Positions 36,105-45,477 of a DNA stretch of 64,000 bases are shown here, piece after piece. The notes below the pieces were generated by a model that saw nothing but the letters and a program-made list of their open reading frames with translations, ran no database searches and was not told the origin of the DNA. The stretch comes from Flavobacterium rakeshii (GTDB lineage Bacteria > Bacteroidota > Bacteroidia > Flavobacteriales > Flavobacteriaceae): positions 110,436 to 174,435 of the forward strand of contig NZ_WOWP01000053.1 of NCBI RefSeq assembly GCF_009741375.1, given 5' to 3'. Position numbers and translations under genes: made by a program. Within the stretch, counting starts at the first letter, position 1; the number at the start of each line of letters is the position of its first letter.

Positions 36105-36680
36105 TTAAGAACGAAGTTTATTGCGAATCTCGCTAAGATATTCTGGAGTAAATCCCAAAAAGGAAGCTAATAAATATTGTGGAATCCTCTGAATAAATTG
36201 CGGGTAATTATTGGCAAAATGCAGGTATAATTCTTCTCTCGAAAACTCATATAAAAAACGAATTCTTCGTTCCGCTGCTGCATAAGCCCTTTGGTAAACC
36301 ATTCTAAAATAATGTTCCATAAAAGGAAATTTCTTTAGCAAAGCTTCTCTGTTATCATGACTGATTCGAAGCACTACCGAACGCTCTACTGCCTGAATAT
36401 AAAACGTAGATTGTTCTTGACGTTCAAAGGCAAAAGTATCGGTCATCCACCAATGTTCTAAGGCAAATTCGGTGGTCTGTTCTACACCTGTATCTTTCAA
36501 AAAAAACTTACGAATACAGCCTTGTTCTACAAAAAAATGAAAGTTACAAAATTCACCTTCCTCCATCAGATTTTCTTTTTTCTTAACTAATATAATTTCA
36601 AAAAAAGCAAACACTTCCTGATAGGTGACACCATCTATGCTTACAAACTTCTCAAGGTGTTTTTTAAAAATTACAGACAT
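36105..36680 (-). CDS. Crp/Fnr-family regulator
   Basis: The protein has 191 residues. A cyclic-nucleotide-binding-like beta-barrel (GEFCNFHFFVEQGCIRKFF) is followed by a short C-terminal helix-turn-helix (QYLLASFLGFTPEYLSEIRNKL), the form common in Bacteroidota. No Fnr-type cysteine cluster is seen, so oxygen sensing is not indicated. The downstream AhpD-like gene is the likely target. Confidence 0.85.
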   Translation of the reverse strand: MSVIFKKHLEKFVSIDGVTYQEVFAFFEIILVKKKENLMEEGEFCNFHFFVEQGCIRKFFLKDTGVEQTTEFALEHWWMTDTFAFERQEQSTFYIQAVERSVVLRISHDNREALLKKFPFMEHYFRMVYQRAYAAAERRIRFLYEFSREELYLHFANNYPQFIQRIPQYLLASFLGFTPEYLSEIRNKLRS

Positions 36681-36795
36681 TTTTCTTTTGTATACCTACG
36701 AAGATACATGAAATAGAATAATATAAAAAAGGGATCAGATAAGTATAGATAATCCCTTGATAATTTGGTATATTGTTCCTATGATGATCTCTTTA

Positions 36796-36930
36796 TTTTA
36801 CCAAGGCATCTTTAATTACAATCCCGGCTTGTAGTAAAGCTATTTTAACTGCCGGTTCTTAGCTATCGGATTTAACAATCCATAATCGTGAATCAATCCA
36901 TTAGCTCTGCACAATCTACTATTAGATATT
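36796..36930 (-). pseudogene. C-terminal relic of an alpha/beta-hydrolase
   Basis: The - strand reads CRANGLIHDYGLLNPIAKN, then after a one-base shift PAVKIALLQAGIVIKDALVK and a stop. This resembles the end of hormone-sensitive-lipase-like hydrolases (GLIHDFGLLNPL). The rest of the gene is missing. Confidence 0.5.
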
Positions 36931-37010
36931 TATATCCTGTAATGAATTTCTACTAAACTGGAAAAAACGGAAGCCTTTAGCTTATGAATTTTATAAAAAC
37001 AAACTATTTA

Positions 37011-37604
37011 CTAATCAAGATTTTTCCTTAATATTTTTTTGTATTTTTTTCTGGTTATCAATGAGGGATATTGTCTTTTTGAGGTTAGATTATTAAATAT
37101 TAATGCAACAAACAGTAATATAAAACAACCTGTTAATACAGGTGAAAAAACAAACATATAACCTAAAGCTTTGATTTTTGGTGATGCAGTAGCAGCTATA
37201 AGAGCTGTAGCTCCTCCCGGAGGGTGTAATGTTTTAGTTATTTGCATTACCACAATAGAAAGCGAAACGGCGAGTGGAGCCGCTATCCATAACAAATCAG
37301 GAAACACTTTTTGAACCGACACTCCTATAATAGCAGAAACCACATGGCCGCCAACCAGATTTCTGGGTTGAGCTAAGGGGCTCTCTATAACTCCATATAC
37401 CAAAACACAGGACGCTCCAAAAGAACCAATCAAAAATGCCAAATCCGTATCTGTTAAAAGCCCATACTGAAGATAAGCTATTATTCCTAGTCCAATAAAA
37501 GACCCTATAAATGCCCAAATATGTTCTCGGAAATCAACCAAGGTTTCCCTATAGAGAACATATCTCGTCTTTCTGTATGTTCTTTTTATTCTCTTAACCT
37601 GCAT
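37011..37604 (-). CDS. HPP-family membrane protein
   Basis: The protein has 197 residues with about four to five membrane helices. The family signatures AQPRNLVGGH (near 77-86) and HPPGGATAL (near 126-134) are both present. Members from plants and cyanobacteria have been linked to nitrite transport. The gene overlaps the upstream ClC gene by 11 nt, implying coupled expression and possibly joint anion transport. Direct evidence for the substrate is lacking. Confidence 0.87.
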   Translation of the reverse strand: MQVKRIKRTYRKTRYVLYRETLVDFREHIWAFIGSFIGLGIIAYLQYGLLTDTDLAFLIGSFGASCVLVYGVIESPLAQPRNLVGGHVVSAIIGVSVQKVFPDLLWIAAPLAVSLSIVVMQITKTLHPPGGATALIAATASPKIKALGYMFVFSPVLTGCFILLFVALIFNNLTSKRQYPSLITRKKYKKILRKNLD

Positions 37605-38886
37605 GTATTAACTTCTCCTTATAGGTATAAACATTATAGGAGCATATTCTTTTCGAAGTAATTTTCGCAATATAACAAACAATCAGAAGAGGTACAAACA
37701 GAGTGTAGTCACCTATAACTCCACAGACCAAAAATAGAGATGTAAGTGGCGCATGGATGCTAGCACTAAGCATTGCTGCCATACCTACAATCATAAAATT
37801 AAGGGGAATAACTGCTGCATTAAAAAAAGTATTCACTAGTAAAGCCACCAACAATCCTAAAAAAGCCCCAATAAAAATGCTTGGGGCAAAAACACCCCCA
37901 TCACCTCCGGCTCCCAATGTAACAGAAGTTATTATAGGTTTGATTATAATAATAGCTATAATTACTGCTGTAATAGGCAAGGTAAGGGATAATGTATTTG
38001 CTGTCTCCAAATTTTCCTTTATGGCATGATATCCGTCGCCATAGAGCTGAGGTAAAAACAATAAAATAAGACTAAGCATAAATGCGCCTAATATAATTCT
38101 ATGGGACTGTTTCTGAAGTTTAAAAAATTGCTTTTTGATTAGTAAAACACATTTGGTAAGATAAACTGAATTCAAACCCGCTATAATTCCCAAAACTATA
38201 AAGTAAGGTATAGCTGTCCATTTCCAAAAATTAATTGTAACATGAAATAGCGGTGGCTCATCCAGTACAAGTAATAATCCATAAGCTACCGATACTGAAA
38301 GTACCGTTGCAATGATAAATGATTTTGAAAGTCTTCTTGAAATAACTTCATAGGCAAATAGCAATCCAGCCAAAGGACTTGAAAATAATGCTGTAATACC
38401 AGCTGCAACTCCCGCACATATTAATTCGGTTTTATACTTTTTCAAAAACCGTTCCTTCTTGTAAGCTATATTTCCTATAGCGGCTGTCGACACAACGGTA
38501 GAGACTTCTATTCCTGTGGAACCTCCAAAACCTACGGTTATCAATCCGTTAACAAAATGAGAAGGTATCTTATATGATGGCAGGTTCTTACCTGATTCGA
38601 CACTATCAAAAACCTCTTTTATTCCTTTATTCTCTTTACCTTTAAATAAATAGTGTCTTAAAAAATAAATAACTGTGAAACCGATTAGGGGAAAGATTAG
38701 AAGATATAGCTTATTGGGAACAATCCTTTCAAGAAGATTATCTTCGAAATGTTCTGTAATATGCTTAAGACTAATAGATAAAGTACACGATAAAAAACCA
38801 ACAAGAAGAGATGTTACAATAAGCTTCAGCCAAACTGCCCCCTTATAATAACGCTTTATATTTTTCATAAGTAACAATTTTTTCAA
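37594..38886 (-). CDS. ClC-family anion channel/transporter, second copy
   Basis: The protein has 430 residues and is closely related to the product of 14989-16272. The same altered motifs appear: FGGSTGIEVSTV in place of GGSxGREGPxV, NKGIKEV in place of GSGIPEI, and an intact GGDGGVFAPS. An overlapping HPP gene follows. Two such paralogues, one near NO-detoxification genes and one with a nitrite-linked partner, suggest nitrogen-oxyanion transport. That is inference. Confidence 0.88.
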   Translation of the reverse strand: MKKLLLMKNIKRYYKGAVWLKLIVTSLLVGFLSCTLSISLKHITEHFEDNLLERIVPNKLYLLIFPLIGFTVIYFLRHYLFKGKENKGIKEVFDSVESGKNLPSYKIPSHFVNGLITVGFGGSTGIEVSTVVSTAAIGNIAYKKERFLKKYKTELICAGVAAGITALFSSPLAGLLFAYEVISRRLSKSFIIATVLSVSVAYGLLLVLDEPPLFHVTINFWKWTAIPYFIVLGIIAGLNSVYLTKCVLLIKKQFFKLQKQSHRIILGAFMLSLILLFLPQLYGDGYHAIKENLETANTLSLTLPITAVIIAIIIIKPIITSVTLGAGGDGGVFAPSIFIGAFLGLLVALLVNTFFNAAVIPLNFMIVGMAAMLSASIHAPLTSLFLVCGVIGDYTLFVPLLIVCYIAKITSKRICSYNVYTYKEKLIHAG

Positions 38887-40017
38887 CTATTCGACCCTAA
38901 ATACTATTACATTACATGCACTCAGAATTTGAAGTTTTAAGCAGTAGCTTGTATTTAGGAAAATCATAAGTTTATCACTATTATTCAAATTATTTTCACT
39001 TACCCAAGACAGACCAAAAGATATGTCGAGTAGGTTTACAAAAGTATAAATTTAATTTAAGCCATAAAGTAAAGATTCTTAATATAAAGTTACCCTGAGT
39101 CCTCAATAACTTTTATAAGGTACTAATATTAGCCACATAAAATTTGTTAAATTTTCAAAAACCACCTGCTATAAAGCATAAAAATATAGGCTTGAAAAAA
39201 GCTTTTTTAGGTTGCCGACGTCATAGAAATTATCAGTAAAATGGAAGGTTTGAAACAACTGATCATCTTTCTTTCCGAGAATTTTCAATACGGTCATCGA
39301 TACACGATTGCTGTTTTTCTCTTTTCCATAAGCGCTCACGAAAAAAACAGGTTGATACTGGAAACTCAACGAAATGGGATAATCACCGATTTTCCCTTCA
39401 AGTTAGTAAGGATACAATAGGATTCAAACAAATTAATAATAAATTGGACCATTTGATTATCACTCTTCACGAAATAGAAAACTACCTGGATAAATACATA
39501 AAAAAAAGCTTGTCTGCTAATGATGGTATTGTCTTTGGCAAGGTTATAAAGCTATATAATTCAAAAGAAGAATAGATACATTTTATCATCTGTTATTTCA
39601 CTATAACAAATAACTAACTAAAAATAAAACAAATTTATTTCACCTTAGAAAAAATGTAAAAATAACCGAAGTACTAAATGATAGAAATATATTTCTAAGT
39701 AGAATCAATATAAGTTTGATAATGGAGTTCTTCCCAAAAAATGGATACGAAATGAAAAACATCTCATCACTAATAATTTAAAATGTATCTTTAAAACGAT
39801 AATTCAAGATTACCTCTAATTCCTCTCGCATATAGATTGTTTCAGAAAACATTCCCGACAAGGAATTCACTGTAAACAATAAAATCAGGTTTTGGTTTAA
39901 TATCGATTACTATTGTATGATACATACTACCCAGTATTTAGTAATTAAGAATTTTTGGTTTTTTAAAACAAAAATCCGGATGACTTTTTTATTTTCTGTT
40001 ACAGTTCCTAACGGCAC
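38887..40017. other. 1.1-kb stretch with ambiguous coding relics
   Basis: No whole gene is supported. The part 39169-39369 is open on the - strand (FQYQPVFFVSAYGKEKNSNRV). The part 39300-39574 is open on the + strand and ends QINNKLDHLIITLHEIENYLDKYIKKS, then YNSKEE and a stop. Neither matches a family I can name; the second looks like the C-terminus of a helical protein without a start. The remainder is AT-rich and empty. Confidence 0.4.
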
Positions 40018-40025
40018 TATATTTG
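40018..40025 (+). promoter_or_regulatory. Promoter -7 element before the lipoprotein gene
   Basis: TATATTTG matches TAnnTTTG and lies 43 nt before the ATG at 40069. Confidence 0.55.
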
Positions 40026-40068
40026 TTTGTGAGATTTTACAGCTAATAAAAATAATTAAACCATAATT

Positions 40069-40698
40069 ATGCGTTATATAAAACTGTTGCTCAGCGGCAT
40101 GATGCTTACGACCGTAATATCATGTAACCTGTTCAGTCCGAAAAATATCTCGAATGATTTCAGGTGGAAAAATAAAAAATTTGACCAGCCCTACGGGATT
40201 AATCTTCAGTATATCCCGGAGGTGAAAACCGAGTTGCCTACAAGCCGCGAGCCTTGGTTTTATAATGCCACCGATAGCACCGATACCGATAAAAAATATA
40301 GAGTGGAAGAACTGCTTGAGAAAAAATTCCGAAAAAGGAATATAGTATATAGTCAAAGTGCCAAAGTAATACTTCGGATAGACAAATTGTTGTTTAAGGA
40401 ATATGCAGAGCCAGTCCAAGTATACGATGGAGATATGGAATATATAGGAGATTCTACCCAGGACTTTTTTATCTTTGAGATTTCCGCCAGCCTGATTAAA
40501 AATGACTCGTTAATACAGCATATAAACCTGCAGCATCATTACAATAATGAGCCAAGGGAATCTTATGTATTTGATGGTGTGATTGTAATGGGCGGGGGCA
40601 ATGCAAGCGCATCTAAAATGATTGAAAACAGCATTAGCGAATTCAGTTACCGGGTATATCAGGCCATTAGTGAGCAATCTGAAAATATGGGCAAGTAA
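40069..40698 (+). CDS. Lipoprotein of unknown function
   Basis: The protein has 209 residues and a lipobox (MLTTVISC) giving a lipidated cysteine at residue 19. The mature part is polar with a C-terminal glycine-rich GVIVMGGGNAS segment. No domain is recognised. It has its own promoter and is followed by an eroded IS3 element. Confidence 0.75.
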   Translation: MRYIKLLLSGMMLTTVISCNLFSPKNISNDFRWKNKKFDQPYGINLQYIPEVKTELPTSREPWFYNATDSTDTDKKYRVEELLEKKFRKRNIVYSQSAKVILRIDKLLFKEYAEPVQVYDGDMEYIGDSTQDFFIFEISASLIKNDSLIQHINLQHHYNNEPRESYVFDGVIVMGGGNASASKMIENSISEFSYRVYQAISEQSENMGK

Positions 40699-40739
40699 GC
40701 TGTTTCATATTAATAACGTAACTGTATCCGGCTTTTCTA

Positions 40740-41047
40740 AAGCATGAATAATAAAGACAAAATGAAACTAATAAAAAGCCGATGAGCAAGATGCAATTCA
40801 TACCAAAAAATGGACTTCTAACGAGACGATTACGGGTTTGAGAAAAAATAAAAGAATAAAATGAAATTCTAAGATTAAAGTACAAAAGGAACTAAAACTG
40901 CTAAAAAAGGAATTAGCCATAGTTAAATTGGAGCGAGATATCTTAATAAAGTGTAGTCAGTATTTATCAGTGCCAAAGAAGCTCAGATTTGAATTTATAA
41001 AACATAATGTAGCTGGTTTTAAGGTAAAAGATATGAATTGCTTGTAA
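40740..41047 (+). mobile_element. IS3-family orfA remnant
   Basis: The start-like piece at 40744 (MNNKDKMKLIKSR) is cut by a stop. In the frame 40877-41047 the sequence VQKELKLLKKELAIVKLERDILIK, then KKLRFEFIKHN and VKDMNCL, matches the C-terminal leucine-zipper end of IS3 OrfA and the start of the OrfA/OrfB junction. The transposase is dead, and OrfB is absent. Confidence 0.7.
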
Positions 41048-41074
41048 TAATATAAAAATACATTTAAAGGACAA

Positions 41075-41755
41075 TTGAATCATAGATTTTACAACAAAAG
41101 CAATAGAGAAAAAAACAGCATTTTACTATTAGTAGCTGCTCTCACTCTTACAATTATAGGTTTTTCAATTATTATATCAATATATTCAGGAATATACCTG
41201 ATTAGTATTTTAACTTTTGCTATAACCTTATCAATAGCCGCTCCTTTCTTCGATATACCTTCTTTAAAGAAAAGTGGAAGAATTATTTATTATTCCTCTT
41301 TATTCCTAACCGAAAAACCAAAAAACGGTGTGGTTAAAATTCACGGAGGAACCTTATTTGATTACTACTTTTTAATTGACAGAAAAATGAATGGTAAACA
41401 AAGGACAGATTTCATAATCCAGCAGTATTTAGAAGGTTTATTGTCTTTCATAGAAGAGCATAAAAACGATAACCAAATTAAAATTCACGGAACAAGCTAC
41501 ATTATAAATGAAAGAACAGCAGAAAAAATTGGCTTTAAAACTGTTGAGACTGATGTTTTACAAAAAGTGATTATAACTTACAATTACTTCAATCTTTTGA
41601 TTTCAAATTCAATTGCTAAAAAAAAACTAGCATTTCCCAATTTGAGTAAAACTAAAACATTTGAGGCTGAAATCAGTCAGTTAATTGAAAGAAAAGAATA
41701 TATAGAAAGATTAAATAAATCGTTGAAAAGAGATTCTTTAAGACTATACTTCTAA
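41075..41755 (+). CDS. Two-helix membrane protein of unknown function
   Basis: The protein has 226 residues if it starts at TTG 41075, with AAAGGA just upstream. No ATG precedes the membrane part within the frame, and a stop lies at 41048-41050. Two hydrophobic helices (residues about 16-38 and 40-60) are followed by a soluble part. The TTG start and the adjoining IS3 remnant raise the possibility that the 5' end was changed by the insertion. Confidence 0.55.
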   Translation: MNHRFYNKSNREKNSILLLVAALTLTIIGFSIIISIYSGIYLISILTFAITLSIAAPFFDIPSLKKSGRIIYYSSLFLTEKPKNGVVKIHGGTLFDYYFLIDRKMNGKQRTDFIIQQYLEGLLSFIEEHKNDNQIKIHGTSYIINERTAEKIGFKTVETDVLQKVIITYNYFNLLISNSIAKKKLAFPNLSKTKTFEAEISQLIERKEYIERLNKSLKRDSLRLYF

Positions 41756-41838
41756 AAAACTAGTGTGAGGCTTCTCAAAATTAATATTATCAATATACAT
41801 CTAAACTGTTTTGTTTAATAGTAAAAGGTACTTACATT

Positions 41839-43479
41839 TCATTTTACAAGAGAAAGCACTTCTATTTCAAAAACGAGAGTTTCATCCGGTGGTATAACAC
41901 TATTACCTTTTGCACCATAAGCCAAATCAGGAGGGATAACAAAAGTTCCCTTTTCACCTGGCTTTAATAATTTAACCCCTTCGTAAAAACCCGGAATCAG
42001 GCTTCCTTTGGTTATTGTAAACAGGGGTGGCTCTCCCTTATAGGAATCATCAATAACTTTACCATCACTCAGTTTGCATGTATAATGTATAGCATATGTA
42101 CTGTTTTCCTTAACGTTATCTCCAAAATTGACTTTTTTTGTCACTCTGTATTTTAAGCCCGTTTTAGTATGTATATATCCATCACTATCAGGTATTGATT
42201 CGGTTTCAGAATTATTCCCTAACATACTCCTCATATCAATATCCATCACCAAACGAAATTCTTTACTATCCTTCTCGGGGTTATACCCTCCTTCTTTAGG
42301 TGTGTACCTCCATAACTCTTCTATAAGATAGGTACGTCCATGTGCCATACCACGACCTACTATTGATTGCGATGAGGGCGGACAACCGTTATAAACCTTA
42401 TCTGCTGTCATTTCTGACTGGGATACTCCCTTATCACTAGGGCTGCTTAACTTATAAAAAACCATACCCAGTTCGTTTGGTTCAGCAAACTGAACCCTGT
42501 CTTTATAAGTATATACATAGCGGTATTTAAATCCCTTTCGCTTATTTCCTCCTATAACATATTTTGTTTCCACCAGCCGTTGTTTTTGCCCACCACGCAT
42601 AGCATATTCCCACTCATCGTCACTTGGTAAACGAAAACTTTTTCCTGTTACTGCATTGATTTTTTCTATAAATGCTTTCATCTTGAGGTAATTTACATTC
42701 AAATCACCAGGATAAGCCGGCTCCATGTTTTTAGTTAATGTGCCTAATACAGGGTGCCCGAACATGGGATCATTGTCCTCCTTATTTCTATACTCCGGCG
42801 ATACCGTGACATAGGAAAAAACGGGAGTTTGGTATAATGCCCAGTATAACTCATTGGTTATAACACCTTTTGATATATAAAAATTATTAGCAACAGTAGT
42901 TTTTACAGGGCGATAATTAGTAGTATCCTTATATCCGTTTTTACGGTATACCAGTCCATGTGATTTTGCATTTTTATAAAAGCTGCCTTTTTCCACCAAA
43001 ACAAAACTGTTAAGGAATTCCTGAATTATTTTATTCTTTTTAGATTTTTCTGCCGATTTTATTTCTGCAACTCTGGCATCCCATGCCGCTTGTGTTTGCG
43101 GAAATTTAGCCAGTTCTTTTTTAATAGTAAAAACTTCTTTATACTTATCTTCAAGCCCTTCAATATCATAATTATTTAAATAAAAATCACATTCACTATT
43201 TAATTTTTCCAACATTAAAAAACCAGACAGTATATAATCTATTCGGGATATACCTAAAACAAAACAGCTTCTTGCCATAATTCTCAAATGAAGCACTTTG
43301 GGGTTTTTAAATCCCTTATCTTCTAATACCTGAAGTTTTGTTACTGCATTTGCATAATCTCCTTTTAAATAACATTGTTCTGCTTCTTCATATTCCAGTT
43401 TAGCTAAAGTATTTTGGGCTTTAACACTTACTGTACAAAGGGTACAGAGTAAACAGATAATAATGACTATTTTATTCAT
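41839..43479 (-). CDS. FGE-sulfatase domain fused to an FKBP-type prolyl isomerase
   Basis: The protein has 546 residues with a signal peptide (CTLCTVSVKAQ). Residues 25-110 are TPR-like. About 160-410 match the FGE-sulfatase (SUMF1-like) fold, with the signature SFRLPSDDEWEYAMRGG. Residues 445-546 form a full FKBP domain (IHYTCKLSDGKVID, GSLIPGFYEGVKLLKPGEKGTFVIPPDLAYGAKGNSVIPP split into strands). In flavobacterial gliding, separate proteins carry these folds: GldJ/GldK (FGE) and GldI (FKBP). Here they are one chain, without a clear lipobox. It follows the TPR/coiled-coil gene by 10 nt. Confidence 0.88.
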   Translation of the reverse strand: MNKIVIIICLLCTLCTVSVKAQNTLAKLEYEEAEQCYLKGDYANAVTKLQVLEDKGFKNPKVLHLRIMARSCFVLGISRIDYILSGFLMLEKLNSECDFYLNNYDIEGLEDKYKEVFTIKKELAKFPQTQAAWDARVAEIKSAEKSKKNKIIQEFLNSFVLVEKGSFYKNAKSHGLVYRKNGYKDTTNYRPVKTTVANNFYISKGVITNELYWALYQTPVFSYVTVSPEYRNKEDNDPMFGHPVLGTLTKNMEPAYPGDLNVNYLKMKAFIEKINAVTGKSFRLPSDDEWEYAMRGGQKQRLVETKYVIGGNKRKGFKYRYVYTYKDRVQFAEPNELGMVFYKLSSPSDKGVSQSEMTADKVYNGCPPSSQSIVGRGMAHGRTYLIEELWRYTPKEGGYNPEKDSKEFRLVMDIDMRSMLGNNSETESIPDSDGYIHTKTGLKYRVTKKVNFGDNVKENSTYAIHYTCKLSDGKVIDDSYKGEPPLFTITKGSLIPGFYEGVKLLKPGEKGTFVIPPDLAYGAKGNSVIPPDETLVFEIEVLSLVK

Positions 43480-43489
43480 AGCTTAGTAT

Positions 43490-45322
43490 TTATTTGTTTT
43501 TAACCGGGTTGCCCCAATAATCCAGTTTTTGCTTTTTTGCAGGTGTACTTTGTTTTTTTACAGGCGTAGGGCTAGTTGTTTTTTTTACCGGATTACCCCA
43601 ATAATCTACTTTTGTATCAGTATTTTGGGAAGTCACATCAGTATTTTTACCGGCATAGTATTTCTCGGATATTGGAACACCTTCTGTTTTAAACTTTATA
43701 ACAAAAGCATTTCTTTCAGTAATAGCCTCCTGTTCAAAAGTGTAGTAACCTCTATATACACAATAAGGATTTATAAGGTTATTTAATTCACTTTTTATAG
43801 CGTTTTGTAAAGGCCAGGAACCATCGGGGTAACGCCCTATAACAAATACGTTGGTGATTTGAAGTTTTGCATCTTCTATACGGGTATGGCTTCCATGATC
43901 AGTATAATAGGCAAAATAATATAGTTTATCACTAGTGACATTAGTAGATGAATTGGGAAGACTGGCTCCGGAATAATGACCGTGCTCCTTTAAAAATAAA
44001 TTGAGACTTTTCATTTTATTGTTAAAAACTTCCTCTTTACGTCTACGCTCCTCATTTTCCTTCTGTAATCTACGCTCTTCTGCTTCTTCCCTGTGTTTGC
44101 GCGCCTGCCATTCCCGTTCCTCACGGGATTCTTTTTCTGCATACTCTTTTTTAATACGCTCATTTTGAGCATCAAAATAAGCATTCACGCCACTTTTTTC
44201 CATATAATATCCGCCGGGGTTAGTAGCCTGTTGCAGCTTCTCTTTTTGCTGACGCTGATAAACCTCTCTTTCATATAGCATCTGCTCATAAGTTTTGGTA
44301 CTTTCTTGCTTTCTGTTGGAATTGGGAGTGTTATTGGAACTTGAAGTGTTTTTTGAAGCTGTATTTTTATTGGATGAAGAAGTAGAAGCTGTAGTATTAG
44401 ATTTTGTTGTTGTTTGTGTAACTGATGCTTTGGGTGAGGTTTTAGAAACATTATTTTGTGTGGTCTGTTTCTCTGCGGTTTCCTTTTGCAATCGTTCCTG
44501 CTCAGCTTTGTTAAGAATAACTTTGCCGGTATCTTCAACCAGAGCCAAAGTCTTTGGATCTTTATTTAAGGCATAAGCTTTTTGATACAACTCTTTTGCA
44601 CCTTTATAATCTGCTATCCCATACTGTACATGCCCCTGACGTAAATACGAATCAGCCTGTGCTTTATTCTCGGCTTCTCTTTTTCCTGTTTCAAGCAGCT
44701 TGCCAATTTTATTATCTAACTCCTTAAAACCTCTAAAATTCCTGGATACTGCCTGTATAGAAGTAACCTGAACTTTAAACTTACTCAAAAAGGCTGCAAG
44801 AGGATCGGCCTCCTGAGTAATCTTCAATTTCCCTATAGCAGTTACTATTTCGGGGCCATAAGTAAAAAGTCCCCCGTTAATAGTACTGTTTCCTAATTGG
44901 GAAACATATTTCTTGTTTTTAAAAGTGTATTGTTTTCCTGTAATAGGGTCTGTATACTGTCCTTCAATTATAAAATCCATGCTCCCATTGAATACAACCT
45001 GAAAATCAGAAGGATTATATAGTATTTCACCTCCGCTTGAGTTATATCCTCTAATCTTAATGGGCTTATCAATTGAAAATTCAAAAGCTACCTTGACTTC
45101 CTGTAGCCCCGTAGATAATCTTTCAGGTAATATTCTTAACCGCCAGAAACCAAGATTTGCTTCAGGGTTTATATTTTTAAATCCGCTTTTAAATTCAAAA
45201 CCGTTATCAGGTACAAGACTTACCAGTCCCTGCCCTGATCCGCCATTTACAATTTGTGAATTGACCGTAATACTACTTAATATGAATAGCAATACAATAG
45301 TTAATGTTCTCATACTATTCAA
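43490..45322 (-). CDS. Secreted TPR/coiled-coil protein with C-terminal YWGNP repeats
   Basis: The protein has 610 residues. A signal peptide (VLLFILSSITVNSQ) is followed by a beta-rich domain, TPR-like helices near 230-270, a Ser/Thr/Asn-rich low-complexity linker (290-345), a long Glu/Arg-rich coiled coil (350-430) and a tail with DYWGNPVKK and DYWGNPVKN. The start could also be Met4. The FGE/FKBP gene begins 10 nt after its stop, so the two are likely partners. Function unknown. Confidence 0.78.
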   Translation of the reverse strand: MNSMRTLTIVLLFILSSITVNSQIVNGGSGQGLVSLVPDNGFEFKSGFKNINPEANLGFWRLRILPERLSTGLQEVKVAFEFSIDKPIKIRGYNSSGGEILYNPSDFQVVFNGSMDFIIEGQYTDPITGKQYTFKNKKYVSQLGNSTINGGLFTYGPEIVTAIGKLKITQEADPLAAFLSKFKVQVTSIQAVSRNFRGFKELDNKIGKLLETGKREAENKAQADSYLRQGHVQYGIADYKGAKELYQKAYALNKDPKTLALVEDTGKVILNKAEQERLQKETAEKQTTQNNVSKTSPKASVTQTTTKSNTTASTSSSNKNTASKNTSSSNNTPNSNRKQESTKTYEQMLYEREVYQRQQKEKLQQATNPGGYYMEKSGVNAYFDAQNERIKKEYAEKESREEREWQARKHREEAEERRLQKENEERRRKEEVFNNKMKSLNLFLKEHGHYSGASLPNSSTNVTSDKLYYFAYYTDHGSHTRIEDAKLQITNVFVIGRYPDGSWPLQNAIKSELNNLINPYCVYRGYYTFEQEAITERNAFVIKFKTEGVPISEKYYAGKNTDVTSQNTDTKVDYWGNPVKKTTSPTPVKKQSTPAKKQKLDYWGNPVKNK

Positions 45323-45477
45323 AATTTATATTCTTAATAATTAGCTCTCTATACACAAGATTTTAATTTCTGCCTAATCAAAAATAACCCGAACAGTATA
45401 CACATAACAATACCAAGTTTTAGGTATTTTTATTTTGAATATATTAAGGCATATTTGTTTACACTTATTAAAAATAA

